Positions 1 to 10,400 of a stretch of DNA of 64,000 nucleotides are shown here, one piece after another; positions within the stretch are counted from its first letter, which is position 1, and each line of letters opens with the position of its first letter. The notes under the pieces are model-generated. The model ran no database searches. It was given only the letters and a program-made list of their open reading frames with translations, and was not told the origin of the DNA. Both the position numbers and the translations under genes were made by a program. Source of the stretch: Candidatus Nitrotoga sp. AM1P. Its GTDB lineage: Bacteria; Pseudomonadota; Gammaproteobacteria; Burkholderiales; Gallionellaceae. The stretch is taken from the NCBI RefSeq assembly GCF_013168275.1, contig NZ_AP019547.1:2944304-3008303 (forward strand), given 5' to 3'.

Positions 1-399
1 TTTGAGGTGTTGCTTCTGGAACGCGCTGATCACCCAGGTTCCTGGCAATCAGTCACCGGTAGCCAGGATGAAGGCGAGCCTTTGCGCGAGACAGCTGCGC
101 GCGAAGTGTTTGAGGAAACTGGCTTGGATGCCAACCTCTATGGTTTGCTGGACTGGCAGACTCAAAATATCTATGAAATTTATGCAAAATGGCAGCATCG
201 CTATGCACCAGGTACTCGGCATAACACCGAGCATGTATTTGGATTGGAATTACCCTGCGTGCTGTCTGTCCAATTGTCATCGCGGGAACATCTCAGTTAT
301 CAATGGTTGCCTTGGCAGGAAGCTGCAGGGCTGGTGTTTTCGCCCAGTAACCGCGAAGCGATTTTGCAGCTGCCTGAAAGAGAAAAAACGAGGGGCTGA
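1..399 (+). CDS. nudB: Nudix hydrolase, dihydroneopterin triphosphate diphosphatase-like (5' partial)
   Basis: The reading frame is open from base 1, so the N-terminus lies outside the window. A complete Nudix box is visible: G, five residues, E, seven residues, then REVFEETGL. It fits the GX5EX7REUXEEXGU consensus, whose glutamates bind the catalytic metal. The WQSVTGS stretch just before the box resembles E. coli NudB, which removes pyrophosphate from dihydroneopterin triphosphate in folate synthesis. About 130 residues are visible and the family is about 150, so only a short N-terminal part is missing. The gene ends 63 bases before the preferred nadA start. The Nudix fold is certain; the substrate is inferred from similarity to NudB. 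Confidence 0.8.
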   Translation, partial: FEVLLLERADHPGSWQSVTGSQDEGEPLRETAAREVFEETGLDANLYGLLDWQTQNIYEIYAKWQHRYAPGTRHNTEHVFGLELPCVLSVQLSSREHLSYQWLPWQEAAGLVFSPSNREAILQLPEREKTRG

Positions 400-462
400 A
401 ACGGCCCATACATATAGTGAATGAAAGAATTTCAAATGAAGGAAATTGAGAGGCAGGGTGGC

Positions 463-1533
463 ATGATATCGATTGCCTACGATCATCCCGGCTGCGCCAC
501 TTCGACAGCGTGGGCGAAGAAGCCGCGCGAACCGGAACTCGGTGAAAAAGCCATACTTATTGAGCGCATCAAGCGACTGTTAAAAGAACAGGATGCGGTG
601 CTGGTAGCGCACTATTATGTACATCCGGACTTGCAGGACTTGGCCGATGCTACGGGCGGTTGTGTATCTGACTCCCTTGATATGGCCAATTTCGGCCATC
701 AGCATTCGGCGCAAACATTAGTGGTGGCGGGGGTGCGTTTCATGGGTGAGACAGCGAAAATCCTCAACCCGGAAAAGCGCGTATTAATGCCTGATTTGGA
801 TGCAAACTGTTCGCTCGATCTTGGTTGTCCGGTGGAGGAGTTTACTGCTTTCTGCGATGCACATCCGGATCGCACCGTGGTGGTATATGCCAATACCAGT
901 GCGGCGGTAAAGGCACGCGCCGATTGGGTGGTAACCAGTTCTATCGCGTTGCCTATCGTTAAGCATCTAAAGGAGCAGGGGCAGAAGATATTGTGGGCAC
1001 CGGACCGTCATCTGGGTCACTACATTCAGCAACAAAGTGGTGCCGACATGTTGCTGTGGCAAGGTTCATGTGTGGTGCATGACGAGTTCAAGACCAAGGA
1101 GTTGGCTGAACTCAAGGCGCAACACCCGGATGCCAAGGTGCTGGTTCACCCGGAATCCCCCCCGGCAGTGGTGCAGCTTGCTGATGTGGTGGGCTCCACC
1201 ACGCAGCTCATTAAGGCAACACAGAGTTTGGCTGCAAACAAGTTCATTGTGGCGACCGATAACGGTATTCTGCACAGGATGAAAACGTTATCGCCTGACA
1301 AGATGTTTCTTGAAGCGCCTACGGCGGGAGATGGCGCGACTTGCACTAGCTGTAATCACTGTCCGTGGATGGCGATGAACGGGTTGTTAAATCTGGCTGA
1401 CGTGTTGGAAAGAGGGAAGAATGAGATACATGTTGATCCGGTAATCGGGCGTCGTGCCAAGGTCTCTATCGAACGCATGCTGGATTTCGCGCGTCAAATC
1501 GGCCTTCCCACACGAGGCATCGGTAACGCCTGA
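463..1533 (+). CDS. nadA: Quinolinate synthase A
   Basis: Condenses iminoaspartate with dihydroxyacetone phosphate to quinolinate in de novo NAD synthesis, using an oxygen-sensitive 4Fe-4S cluster in the cytoplasm. The three cluster cysteines of the family are present, in the contexts [16 protein letters not shown] and CTSCNHCPW. The [15 protein letters not shown] and [10 protein letters not shown] regions are typical of NadA. The frame is open from an ATG at 421, but that start has no Shine-Dalgarno sequence. The ATG at 463 has GAGAGG nine bases upstream and gives 356 residues, so it is preferred; the 421 start would add 14 residues. nadB is not in the window. Confidence 0.95.
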   Translation: MISIAYDHPGCATSTAWAKKPREPELGEKAILIERIKRLLKEQDAVLVAHYYVHPDLQDLADATGGCVSDSLDMANFGHQHSAQTLVVAGVRFMGETAKILNPEKRVLMPDLDANCSLDLGCPVEEFTAFCDAHPDRTVVVYANTSAAVKARADWVVTSSIALPIVKHLKEQGQKILWAPDRHLGHYIQQQSGADMLLWQGSCVVHDEFKTKELAELKAQHPDAKVLVHPESPPAVVQLADVVGSTTQLIKATQSLAANKFIVATDNGILHRMKTLSPDKMFLEAPTAGDGATCTSCNHCPWMAMNGLLNLADVLERGKNEIHVDPVIGRRAKVSIERMLDFARQIGLPTRGIGNA

Positions 1534-1613
1534 CGAATGTGTGCGGCTAACAATACGTTCATTGCGTATATTAAATGTATGTGGTCTGCTGATGCGGTAT
1601 TGATGAGCCACCT

Positions 1614-2366
1614 ATGACCACACTGAACATCGTTACCTACAACATTCACAAGGGTTTGTCCCATTTCAACCGGCGCATTGTGCTGCACGAATTGCGCGAG
1701 CGCTTGCGTCACCTCAACGCCGATATCGTGTTCCTGCAGGAGGTGCAGGGCGAGAATAGCCGGGATGTACGGTATCTACATGGCTACGCCACTTCGTCGC
1801 AACATGAGTTTCTGGCTGACCAGATATGGCCGCATCATGCGTATGGGAAGAATTCCGTGTATATAGGCGGTCATCACGGAAATGCCCTCTTGAGTCGTTA
1901 CTCGATTGTGGAGTGGGATAATTTGGATATTTCCGCGCACCGCTTCGAGAGTCGAGGCCTGCTGCATTGTGTAATTGACCTGCCAAAAATTGATCAAAGG
2001 AAGATCAGTCAACCGCTGCATTGCATTTGTGTACATTTTGGCTTATTCAAACGTGGCCGCGTAGTGCAATTTAATGCGCTGATTGAGCGTATAAAACAGA
2101 TGGTACCGCTGGATGCACGACTTATTGTCGCGGGTGATTTTAATGACTGGCGCAACAATGCCAGTCAGCTGCTAACCCATGAATTGCAATTGCAAGAGGT
2201 GTTTGAAGCAAATCTTGGCAGGCCGGCACGTAGTTTTCCGGCGGGCATACCGCTACTGTGCATGGATCGCATTTATGTGCGCGGGCTGGAGATTCAGCGC
2301 TGCGAGGTGCATGCGTGGAGAAAAATTTCAGACCATGTAGCGCTGTCCACAACGCTCGCCTTATGA
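1614..2366 (+). CDS. Endonuclease/exonuclease/phosphatase family protein, YbhP-like
   Basis: This 250-residue protein has the landmarks of the Mg-dependent endonuclease/exonuclease/phosphatase fold. These are TYNIHKG near the N-terminus, LQEV around residue 42 (metal-binding glutamate), GDFNDW around residue 180, and SDH near the C-terminus (catalytic His). No signal peptide is evident. Its stop codon overlaps the next start as ATGA, so it is probably translationally coupled to the cardiolipin synthase gene. The same pair (ybhP next to clsB) occurs in E. coli, which suggests a role in phospholipid metabolism, but no substrate can be named from the sequence. Confidence 0.85.
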   Translation: MTTLNIVTYNIHKGLSHFNRRIVLHELRERLRHLNADIVFLQEVQGENSRDVRYLHGYATSSQHEFLADQIWPHHAYGKNSVYIGGHHGNALLSRYSIVEWDNLDISAHRFESRGLLHCVIDLPKIDQRKISQPLHCICVHFGLFKRGRVVQFNALIERIKQMVPLDARLIVAGDFNDWRNNASQLLTHELQLQEVFEANLGRPARSFPAGIPLLCMDRIYVRGLEIQRCEVHAWRKISDHVALSTTLAL

Positions 2367-3532
2367 GTAGTACGCATCTGGTTGACGGTCATATTCTGAC
2401 TCTGTTACGTAACGGTGAGGAATACTTTCCGCGCCTGATTGCGGCGATAGACGCCGCGACCCGTACGGTCTATCTGGAAACTTATATTTATGCCGCCGAC
2501 ACGTGCGGTCGTTTGGTCTCGCAGGCGTTGCAGCGTGCGGCCAAGCGTGGGGTGAGGGTGCACTTGCTGCTGGATGGTTACGGTTCGGCCGATTTGCCGG
2601 TTGCGTGGGTGGATGATCTGCGCGGAGTGGGTGTAGCGGTGTTGTGGTACCGCCCGGAAATCGCACGCTTCAACTTGCGTCGCCACCGTCTGCGCCGGTT
2701 GCACCGTAAGCTGGCGCTGGTGGATGAGACTATCGCCTTTGTAAGCGGCATCAATATCATCAACGATGTGCCGGGTGGCCGGCTTATAGCGCCGCGCTTG
2801 GATTATTCGGTTGAGGTACGGGGAGCAACGGTAGAGCATATACAGTTCATTATGCGGCGTTTGTGGACGCTGGTGTCGTGGATAAATTTTCGGCGGCAGC
2901 GCGAGCGCGTAACACTACTGGCCCCGCACAAGAATACTCAGCAACACAAAGTGGCTTTTGTGTTGCGTGACAACTTGCGTCATCGTCACGATATTGAACA
3001 CGCTTATCTCAAAGCCATTGCCGGGGCGCGGCGAGAGATTATCATTGCCAACGCCTATTTTCTGCCCGGAATGCGCTTCCGCCATGCTTTATTAAATGCG
3101 GCTCGACGTGGAGTGCGCGTTGTATTGCTGTTGCAAGGGCGGGTGGAGTATCGCCTGCAGCACTTTGCTACGCGTGCGCTTTATGATGAATTATTGCGAG
3201 CAGGTATTGAAATTCATGAATATCACGCCAGTTTTATGCACGCCAAGGTGGCGGTGGTGGATGGCTATTGGGCAACCGTAGGTTCATCCAATATAGATCC
3301 ATTCAGCCTGTGGCTGGCGCGCGAAGCTAACCTGGTCGTGCGCGATGCAGGGTTTGCTGAATCATTGCGTGCCGATTTGTTGCAAGAGATTGCGCACAGT
3401 GCTCGGTTGATTTCCCATTCTGTGTGGCGCGAGCATGGTATATGGATGCATTTGCTGATGCGTATCAGCTATGCAATGGTTCGTTTCTTGACTGGCGTGA
3501 TTGGTTACGCACGCGGACATGATAATGTTTAG
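2363..3532 (+). CDS. clsB: Cardiolipin synthase B (phospholipase D family)
   Basis: Membrane-associated phospholipase D superfamily enzyme that makes cardiolipin from phosphatidylglycerol and a second phospholipid. Both HKD motifs are present: HRKLALVDETIAFVSG in the N-terminal half and HAKVAVVDGYWATVGSSNID in the C-terminal half. The frame is open from 2258, but the ATG at 2363 overlaps the stop of the preceding gene as ATGA and starts the protein at its conserved beginning, giving 389 residues. It lacks the N-terminal membrane helices of ClsA, which fits ClsB. It is the second gene of a two-gene operon. Confidence 0.88.
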   Translation: MSSTHLVDGHILTLLRNGEEYFPRLIAAIDAATRTVYLETYIYAADTCGRLVSQALQRAAKRGVRVHLLLDGYGSADLPVAWVDDLRGVGVAVLWYRPEIARFNLRRHRLRRLHRKLALVDETIAFVSGINIINDVPGGRLIAPRLDYSVEVRGATVEHIQFIMRRLWTLVSWINFRRQRERVTLLAPHKNTQQHKVAFVLRDNLRHRHDIEHAYLKAIAGARREIIIANAYFLPGMRFRHALLNAARRGVRVVLLLQGRVEYRLQHFATRALYDELLRAGIEIHEYHASFMHAKVAVVDGYWATVGSSNIDPFSLWLAREANLVVRDAGFAESLRADLLQEIAHSARLISHSVWREHGIWMHLLMRISYAMVRFLTGVIGYARGHDNV

Positions 3533-3652
3533 TCGCTATCGGTCAGATAGATTCGTTGGTCTGATGTAAACCACAATAATCCGACTGCACGGATTTACGT
3601 GAGCGTAAAACGCGCGATGAACCTGTTCTGTTCAATCCGGTCGTTCATGTTT

Positions 3653-4414
3653 TCAATTAGCAAGTCGCTTACGATTTCGAAAAAGCACCGCCGCCCCCAC
3701 CAGTGACATCGCCCATACGATGGCCGCACCACTTGGTAGATCTAACCATACTGACAGCAGTAGCCCGCCAGCATAACCTGAGGAACCTACTGCGAAGGCA
3801 ATGATTATGCGTTGTCGTTTCCGTTGCAGATTGTGTGTGGCGAGTGCGGGGACGATGAGGCTGGCGAATACCAGATAAACTCCAACCAGTTGTACCGAGG
3901 CGGTTACAGCCAATGCGAATAGTGTATAGAAACCCATGCTGCCAAATCGTTTATTAACCACGCTCCACAGCGCCAGCAAAGTGGCAGTGAGGATCGCCGT
4001 TGCTATGAGCTGGGTTTTGCTCACCCACAGGATTTGCCCGACCAGTAAGTCTTTAATATGCTCGCCGGCTTTGGTGTCGTGGCTCATCAGCAGGATGCTG
4101 CCGCTGGCGGCGAGGACGAACAGCAAGCCAATGCAGGCTTCCTGAACTTCTGGTAGTTTGCGTTCTATGATGGTTAGCAGCTCTGCACCTAGCAGGGCGC
4201 TGGTGGCTGCCATTACTTGCACTGCGAGTGGATATTCGGTCAATCTCAGCAGTCCCGCGACGACCACCCCGAGTCCTGCGATCTGGGCCACGGTGATGTC
4301 AGCGAAGATAATGCCGCGTGCCAACACCTTCATGCCGAGTGGGACATGGGTGGCGAGTACCAAAAGCCCGGCAATGAAGGCGGGCAGCAAAATTTCAAGA
4401 TCGACTATATTCAT
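3653..4414 (-). CDS. znuB: Zinc/manganese-type ABC transporter permease (ABC-3 family)
   Basis: A 253-residue integral membrane protein with about eight hydrophobic helices. The VLARGIIFADITVAQIAGLG segment near the N-terminus is typical of ZnuB/MntB-type permeases. The ATG at 4414 is preceded by AGGAG at eight bases; an upstream in-frame ATG at 4444 lacks such a site. It lies 74 bases after the binding-protein gene on the same strand and would form the inner-membrane channel for it. No ATPase gene (znuC) lies beside it, which is unusual. The metal could be zinc or manganese. Confidence 0.85.
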   Translation of the reverse strand: MNIVDLEILLPAFIAGLLVLATHVPLGMKVLARGIIFADITVAQIAGLGVVVAGLLRLTEYPLAVQVMAATSALLGAELLTIIERKLPEVQEACIGLLFVLAASGSILLMSHDTKAGEHIKDLLVGQILWVSKTQLIATAILTATLLALWSVVNKRFGSMGFYTLFALAVTASVQLVGVYLVFASLIVPALATHNLQRKRQRIIIAFAVGSSGYAGGLLLSVWLDLPSGAAIVWAMSLVGAAVLFRNRKRLAN

Positions 4415-4488
4415 CTTGTGTACTCCTAAAATCTCCTTCTTCACATACCATCATGTTAAATGGAAGATGGGAGGAGAGAAGGTAAAAT

Positions 4489-5400
4489 TTAACTAGATGA
4501 TATTCCCGCCAGCAAACGCGCGATAGTATCGTCAAACAGGCCGAATAAATCTTTCGAGCCGTCCGAGCCACCTACACTGAATGGCAAAACTACTTCAGGA
4601 ATGTGCGCGCGCTCGGCAATCCATTTTGATGGTTTGGGATTTTGATAGGCTGAACGAACTACCATTTTTGCCGGAGATTGTTGTAACTGCACTATCACTT
4701 TCGACAGGTGTGACACACTGGGTTCCATACCAGGCTTGGGTTCCAGCACGGCAACTTGTTTTAGCCCCAACCATATATTCATATAAGAATATGCTTGGTG
4801 CTGGGCGACAAAGGGCTGCCCTTTTAATGGTGCGGCCTGCTTTTCCCAGCGGGTTATTGCGGTTTGCCAAGTTTGAGTGAAGGCCTGTAGGCGGCTCACG
4901 TAGAACGCTGTGTTGGCGGGATCAAGCTCGACCAGCCGCTCCGACAGCGCTTTTGCAATAGGGAGAAAGTTGCGAGCATCGAGATGGATGTGCGGATTGC
5001 CCAGGGCATGCAGGTCGCCCAAAGCGCGATCCAGGCTAACGGGGATTTCCAGCATGGTCACATAGCTTGCGGCGTTGAAGTAACCCGGCTTACCGGGGAC
5101 GGCGTTGACATTTCCAGATTCGCGCAGCATGAGCGGTAGCCAAGCCAATTCTAATTCCGCGCCGGTGCACACCACCAGTTGCGCACGGCGTGCTCTGGAA
5201 ATCAGACCGGGACGTGCTTCCACATAGTGTGGGTCTTGCAGTGCGTTGGTAGCGGTATAGATGTTAGCTTTGTTTGCCGCCAGCTCCTTTGTCAGCGCTG
5301 CCCATTCGGGTTCGCAGGCTAAGACTTCCAAGGCTGCATGTACTGGCTTGATGAGTGCCGCCAGCAGCAAATACATTAAAGGGAAGAATATTTTTTTCAT
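4489..5400 (-). CDS. znuA: Periplasmic metal-binding protein of an ABC transporter, ZnuA-like
   Basis: A 303-residue cluster A-I substrate-binding protein. Residues 1-22 form a signal peptide ending KPVHA. Likely metal ligands are His58 (DPHYVEARP), His137 or His139 (NPHIHLD), His201 (AQHQAYSY) and Asp280 (GGSDGSKD), in the usual order for zinc or manganese binders. It lacks the long His-rich loop of some ZnuA proteins. It sits between a porin gene and the permease gene on the same strand, suggesting an outer-membrane to periplasm to inner-membrane route for a scarce metal. Which metal it binds cannot be settled from sequence. Confidence 0.85.
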   Translation of the reverse strand: MKKIFFPLMYLLLAALIKPVHAALEVLACEPEWAALTKELAANKANIYTATNALQDPHYVEARPGLISRARRAQLVVCTGAELELAWLPLMLRESGNVNAVPGKPGYFNAASYVTMLEIPVSLDRALGDLHALGNPHIHLDARNFLPIAKALSERLVELDPANTAFYVSRLQAFTQTWQTAITRWEKQAAPLKGQPFVAQHQAYSYMNIWLGLKQVAVLEPKPGMEPSVSHLSKVIVQLQQSPAKMVVRSAYQNPKPSKWIAERAHIPEVVLPFSVGGSDGSKDLFGLFDDTIARLLAGISSS

Positions 5401-5490
5401 GGTGTTGTCCTTTGGGTTTTGTCAGACAAACAAGGAAGCCATCGTATTTTCCGTTGTCTGCATAGCCTCTTTCACGGCCCTGACGGTTAA

Positions 5491-6876
5491 TTAAAACTTG
5501 TGTACGCCGTGCGCACCCAAACTCATAATATATTGCATAAAGAACTGCGTATCGGCCAGACCCTGCCGAGAATTGTCTTGAGCCACCTGCATGCGCATGC
5601 GCGAAAATTCGCTTGGACTGTAGTCAAACATTATTGTGGTGCGTGTGGGAGTATAGCCATAGTTGCTGATAATATTGGAAGTATTCAGGAAGCCGACCTG
5701 AGCTACACCAGAATTAAGCCGGTCATATCGCAGTCCTACACGCCAACGTGGCTTGAATTGATGAACGCCTTGCACATACCAGCCAGATTGGGTAACTGAG
5801 TAGCTGTCTGGAGTTGTAAGGTTATAAGTGAGCGTGCCATCTTCACGACGCCGGAAATATTCGCCCTGTAGCTTAAAATTTGTTAGACGGATATTCCCAT
5901 TTGGTGCGTATTTCCACACGAAATCCACTCCGGCAGTCTTACTATTACCATTGAACACGTTGCTTACGCCACCTGTGGTACCGAGCAAATCGGGTACAGC
6001 ATCAAATTGTGCGTTCTCACGCTTGGTCTGATGCAAGGAAATACCTGCGAGGAAACTGCTGCTGTCACCTACGTCAGAACCGACATGGGCGAACAGTACG
6101 CTGGAACCCATGCCATTTTTTTGCCGGCTAGTGCCTGGGTAACTGAGTCCTCGGCCGATTTCGGCACCGATTTCAATAAAGGTATCGGTTGGTGCCAGCC
6201 ACCTTAATTGCATGCCGTCTTCACTTAATTGGTTGTTCCAGAATGTGCGATAAACGAGTGGCTGATCAACGAAATCCCATGCATGGGCATGTACCTCATT
6301 CAAGTAACCCAGATGGGAAAAAAATCGTCCAAACATTAGATTGAAGCCATCGCCCAGCGTGGTGGTCTGTATGAAGGCATTTTCCACTCCCAAACCGTTG
6401 TCAGGCGATAAGGCAAGTTTAGCTTCACCACGGAACTGTGGATCGATGTTGGCAATAAGGCTTAGTTCTGTTTCTTGCAAACTGAACCCTTTGCTATATC
6501 CGTGGTCGTTGGGAGCCATGGCAAAGCCGGTGATGGGCACCGCCGGATCTTTTCTTAAGTTTTCATAGGTGCCCGTCAGGATCAGCGAGGTGGCCGGATT
6601 GTATGCGCTCACACTAGAGGCAGGAGCACGGTTGGGCTGTGGTGCGGGGGTTTGTACTTGCGCTTGCGTAACCGTGGCTTCGGCTTGGCGGCTGGCCTCG
6701 GCTTGTTGCAGACGTTGTTCAAGTTGCGTGATACGTTGTTCGTAACTGTCTTTCAGTTGTTTGATCTGTTCGCGAATGTCGTTTAAATCTTTATCACTTG
6801 CAGCATAGACGTTCAGGGGCAAAGACAGTGCCACACATAACATTGCATGCTTAAGAGAATCGCTATAGATCGCCAT
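5491..6876 (-). CDS. Outer-membrane porin-like beta-barrel protein with N-terminal coiled coil
   Basis: A 461-residue protein with a signal peptide (about residues 1-26, ending NVYAA). A short heptad-rich segment follows (about 30-63, rich in Q, L and E), then a Pro/Gln linker, then alternating hydrophobic and polar strands with many aromatic residues. It ends in KF, the terminal aromatic typical of outer-membrane barrels. An internal start at 6843 would also leave a signal peptide. It lies 90 bases upstream of the metal-binding protein gene on the same strand, so it is probably the outer-membrane entry for that metal. The barrel is clear from composition; the substrate is inferred only from neighbours. 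Confidence 0.75.
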   Translation of the reverse strand: MAIYSDSLKHAMLCVALSLPLNVYAASDKDLNDIREQIKQLKDSYEQRITQLEQRLQQAEASRQAEATVTQAQVQTPAPQPNRAPASSVSAYNPATSLILTGTYENLRKDPAVPITGFAMAPNDHGYSKGFSLQETELSLIANIDPQFRGEAKLALSPDNGLGVENAFIQTTTLGDGFNLMFGRFFSHLGYLNEVHAHAWDFVDQPLVYRTFWNNQLSEDGMQLRWLAPTDTFIEIGAEIGRGLSYPGTSRQKNGMGSSVLFAHVGSDVGDSSSFLAGISLHQTKRENAQFDAVPDLLGTTGGVSNVFNGNSKTAGVDFVWKYAPNGNIRLTNFKLQGEYFRRREDGTLTYNLTTPDSYSVTQSGWYVQGVHQFKPRWRVGLRYDRLNSGVAQVGFLNTSNIISNYGYTPTRTTIMFDYSPSEFSRMRMQVAQDNSRQGLADTQFFMQYIMSLGAHGVHKF

Positions 6877-7299
6877 CTCATCTCGCCCGATTGTAATGCT
6901 CTATAAAATTTTGCGTATTTAGCGTTTTACGTGAAATTTATTCTTTACATTTATGCTGGTGTTCTACTCTTCTTTTGTATGAATTTGTCTGTGTGTTGAG
7001 CTATATAGAAAAATCCCAGCGATATTTTAAAGAATCATTGTATGCATATTTAACCAGTATTTTTGGGTAATATTTTTGCGGGTTTTTGTATTGGTTAAAT
7101 AATAGGGTAGCAGCTAAAAAAAGAGAATAAGCAAATTCCTTATTTATTATCTAACGGAAAGCCATCAGTTATTTTCAACTTTACTCGGGTAGATTAAATG
7201 CGAGCAAACGGGAGACACGGATGTTAGTAAATTTTAATTTTAGCGTTCCTTAAAATATAACGTTCTCCAAAAGTTTAGAATGGAGGCGGGCCATTGGTC
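6877..7299. other. AT-rich intergenic region upstream of the porin-metal uptake operon
   Basis: About 420 bases with no convincing gene. It is markedly richer in A and T than its surroundings. It must contain the minus-strand promoter of the porin gene, but no clear Zur-type palindrome was found. Confidence 0.5.
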
Positions 7300-7441
7300 T
7301 CAGTCGAATGCAAGCAAACCGGCAATTGTCTGAGACCGTGATATTGCAACATAGCTTTTCAGGCAAGCGCCGGATGATGTTGAAGCACTGATTATCCTGA
7401 AATAATACACTGGCTTTCCGCCCACCAATATCCATTATGCT
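7300..7441 (-). pseudogene. Decayed fragment of a czcA-type RND pump gene
   Basis: On the minus strand this segment reads GGRKASVLFQDNQCFNII followed by RRLPEKL, matching GGQKAGVLFQGDRRFDII and VRLPEKL of the neighbouring intact CzcA (coded near 8330-8440). The DNA also matches clearly, for example aaccggcaattg against aaccggcagtcg and gcttttcaggca in both. The fragment covers about 47 codons, has no pump domains around it and begins eight bases beyond the czcA stop codon. It is best read as the last trace of a second pump gene or of an internal duplication. Confidence 0.8.
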
Positions 7442-7448
7442 ATGCATC

Positions 7449-10400
7449 TTAGCTGTTACCTTTGGAATCTCGTGGACGGAAGGGTTCATCAGGTTCATGC
7501 CGTAGCCGAACACTTTCTTTTTGGTGGGCCAATTGGTACAGGATTGGCAGGACCAGCAACGTTAGTGCAGTTGATGACAAAATACCGCCAATTACAACCG
7601 TCGCGAGCGGGCGTTGTACTTCGGCACCTGTACCCATGGCGATCGCCATGGGTATGAAGCCCAGGGAGGCTACCAGTGCGGTCATCAGCACCGGGCGCAG
7701 GCGGGTGAGCGCCCCCTCCTGGATCGCTGCATCAAGATGCATGCCTGCATCCCGTAAAGATCGAATGTAGGAGATCATCACCAGGCCATTGAGCACTGCA
7801 ACACCTGACAGCGCAATGAAGCCCACTCCCGCCGAAATAGAAAGTGGAATATCCCGTAGCCACAGCGCCAGTATCCCGCCGGTCAAGGCAAACGGCACGC
7901 CGGTGAACACTAGCAGTCCATCCTTCACGTTATTAAACATCACAAACAACAGCATAAATACTAGCAGCAGCGCGACAGGAACCACAATCTGCAGGCGCTT
8001 TGCCGCTGATTGCATTTGCTCGAAGGTGCCGCCCCAGGTTGTCCAGTAGCCAGCAGGTATTGAAACCTTCTGTTGAATCTCCAGTTTGGCCGCGGTGACA
8101 AACGAGCCAATATCCCGTTCCCGTACATTAGCGGTTACCACCACGCGGCGTTTGCCGTTCTCGCGACTGATCTGGTTCGGTCCAGGCGCCACATTAATGA
8201 TTGCGACGTCACTAAGTTGTATATAGTTGGATGGGGGGCGGCCAGTGGCCCCAAAGTGTTCAATGTCAGCCCGTTGCAAATAATTGGAGCGAAATGGGTC
8301 ATTGGCTTGATTGTCAGGCAAACGAACCGGCAGTCGTTTAAGCGCCTCCATATTGCTCCGCAGCTTTTCAGGCAGGCGCACGATAATGTCGAAGCGGCGG
8401 TCTCCCTGGAATAACACCCCGGCTTTCTGGCCGCCCATCGCAATGGCAACCGCATCCTGTATATCTCCAACACTGACACCATAGCGAGCGGCTTTTTCAC
8501 GATCTATCTGGATAGTAAGCATGGGCAAGCCCGTGGTTTGCTCAACTTTGACATCCGTTGCACCGGGAACTTTAGCCAACACGTTTGAAATTTCTTCGGC
8601 GGTATGGTTCATCATATCCATGTCATCACCAAATACTTTTACGGCCACGTCGCTACGAACGCCGGATAACAATTCGTTGAACCGCATTTGGATTGGTTGG
8701 GTGAACTCATAGTTGTTGCCGGGTACTTTGGTTACCGCTTGCCGCATGGCATCGAGCAGGTCGATCTTGCTACGCCCCGGATCAGGCCACTCAGATTGCG
8801 GTTTCATCATCACGAAATTATCGGCGACGTTAGGCGGCATGGGGTCGGTGGCAATTTCGGCGGTTCCCATCTTGGCAAAAATCGTGTCAACCTCAGGAAA
8901 CTGTTTGATTATCCGCTCCAGTTCAGCTTGCATTTCGATCGCCTGCGACAGGCTGGTTCCGGGAACGCGTAGTGCATGCAGTGCGATATCTCCTTCGTTT
9001 AAGCTCGGTACGAATTCGCTACCCATGCGTGTGGCAAGCAGGCCGCTAAGTATAATGGTGACCATTGCAATACTTAATACCAACTGTTTGTTAAGCATTG
9101 CAAAATTAAGCAGCGGTTGGTAGCCGCGTTTGGCCAGGGTCATCAAGCGACTTTCTTTTTCGCTGATTTTTTGGCCGATCAGTATCGCCACCGCCGCAGG
9201 AATAAAGGTGACCGACAGAATCATGGCCCCCAGCAAAGCAGCCACTACTGTGAACGCCATCGGGTGGAACATCTTTCCTTCCACTCCGGCGAGTGCGAAT
9301 ATTGGCAGATAGACCACCATGATAATTAACTGGCCAAACAAGAGAGGTCTACGCGCTTCTTTGGAGGCGGTAAAGACCTCATGAAAGCGCTCTTCGGGCG
9401 TTAATGCCCGGCCTGCCAAGGCTTGCGTATGTGCAAGCCGCCGTATACAGCTTTCTACAATCACCACTGCACCGTCGATGATAATGCCGAAATCCAGAGC
9501 CCCCAGGCTCATCAGGTTGGCGCTGACCTTGTTTGTAACCATGCCGGTAAAAGTGAACAGCATAGCCAACGGAATGACCATGGCAGTGATGATGGCGGCG
9601 CGGATGTTGCCGAGAAATAGAAACAGGATCGCAATTACTAGCAGCGCGCCTTCGATCAGATTTTTTTTGACGGTGTTGATCGCCTTGTCGATTAAAATCG
9701 TACGGTTATAGACCTCATGGGCTACCACGCCTTGTGGCAGCGTACGGTTGATTTCTTCCAGGCGTTTGGAGACGGCCTGGGAAACTGTTCGGCTGTTCTG
9801 GCCGATCAGCATGTAAACGGTGCCGAGTACCGTCTCGCGCCCGTTCTCGGTCGCGGCGCCGGTGCGAAGTTCCTTACCGATGCCGACTTCGGCCACTTCT
9901 CGAATTCGGATAGGCACGCCTTGTTGGCTGTTAACAATAATGTTGCCGATGTCTTCGATGGTGGCGACCTGACCCGGCGCGCGGATCAGATATTGTTCGC
10001 CGCGCTTTTCGATATAACCAGCCCCGATGTTGTTGTTGTTGCGTTCAAGAGCCGCAACCAGATCTTGCAGTGACAGACCATAGGCCACCAGTTTGTCCGG
10101 GAACGGCGCCACCTGGAATTCCTTCACGTAACCGCCAATGCTGTTGATTTCGGTCACGCCGGGCACATGGCGCAGCTGCGGTTTGATGACCCAGTCCTGG
10201 ATTTCGCGCAGGTCGGTGGAAGTGTAGGGTGTGCCATCGGTCTTCCGAGCACCTTCCTTGGATTCGACCGTCCACATGAAAATTTCTCCCAGGCCGGTGG
10301 AGATTGGCCCCATGCTGGGTTCGATACCCGCCGGTAAGTTGCCCTTGGCCTGCTGGATGCGTTCATTTACGAGTTGGCGGGCGAAGTAGATATCGGTGCC

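Noticed and set aside
2258..2362. Longer N-terminus for the cardiolipin synthase
   Set aside because: The added residues are out-of-frame copy of the upstream gene, and the ATGA overlap at 2363 fits translational coupling.
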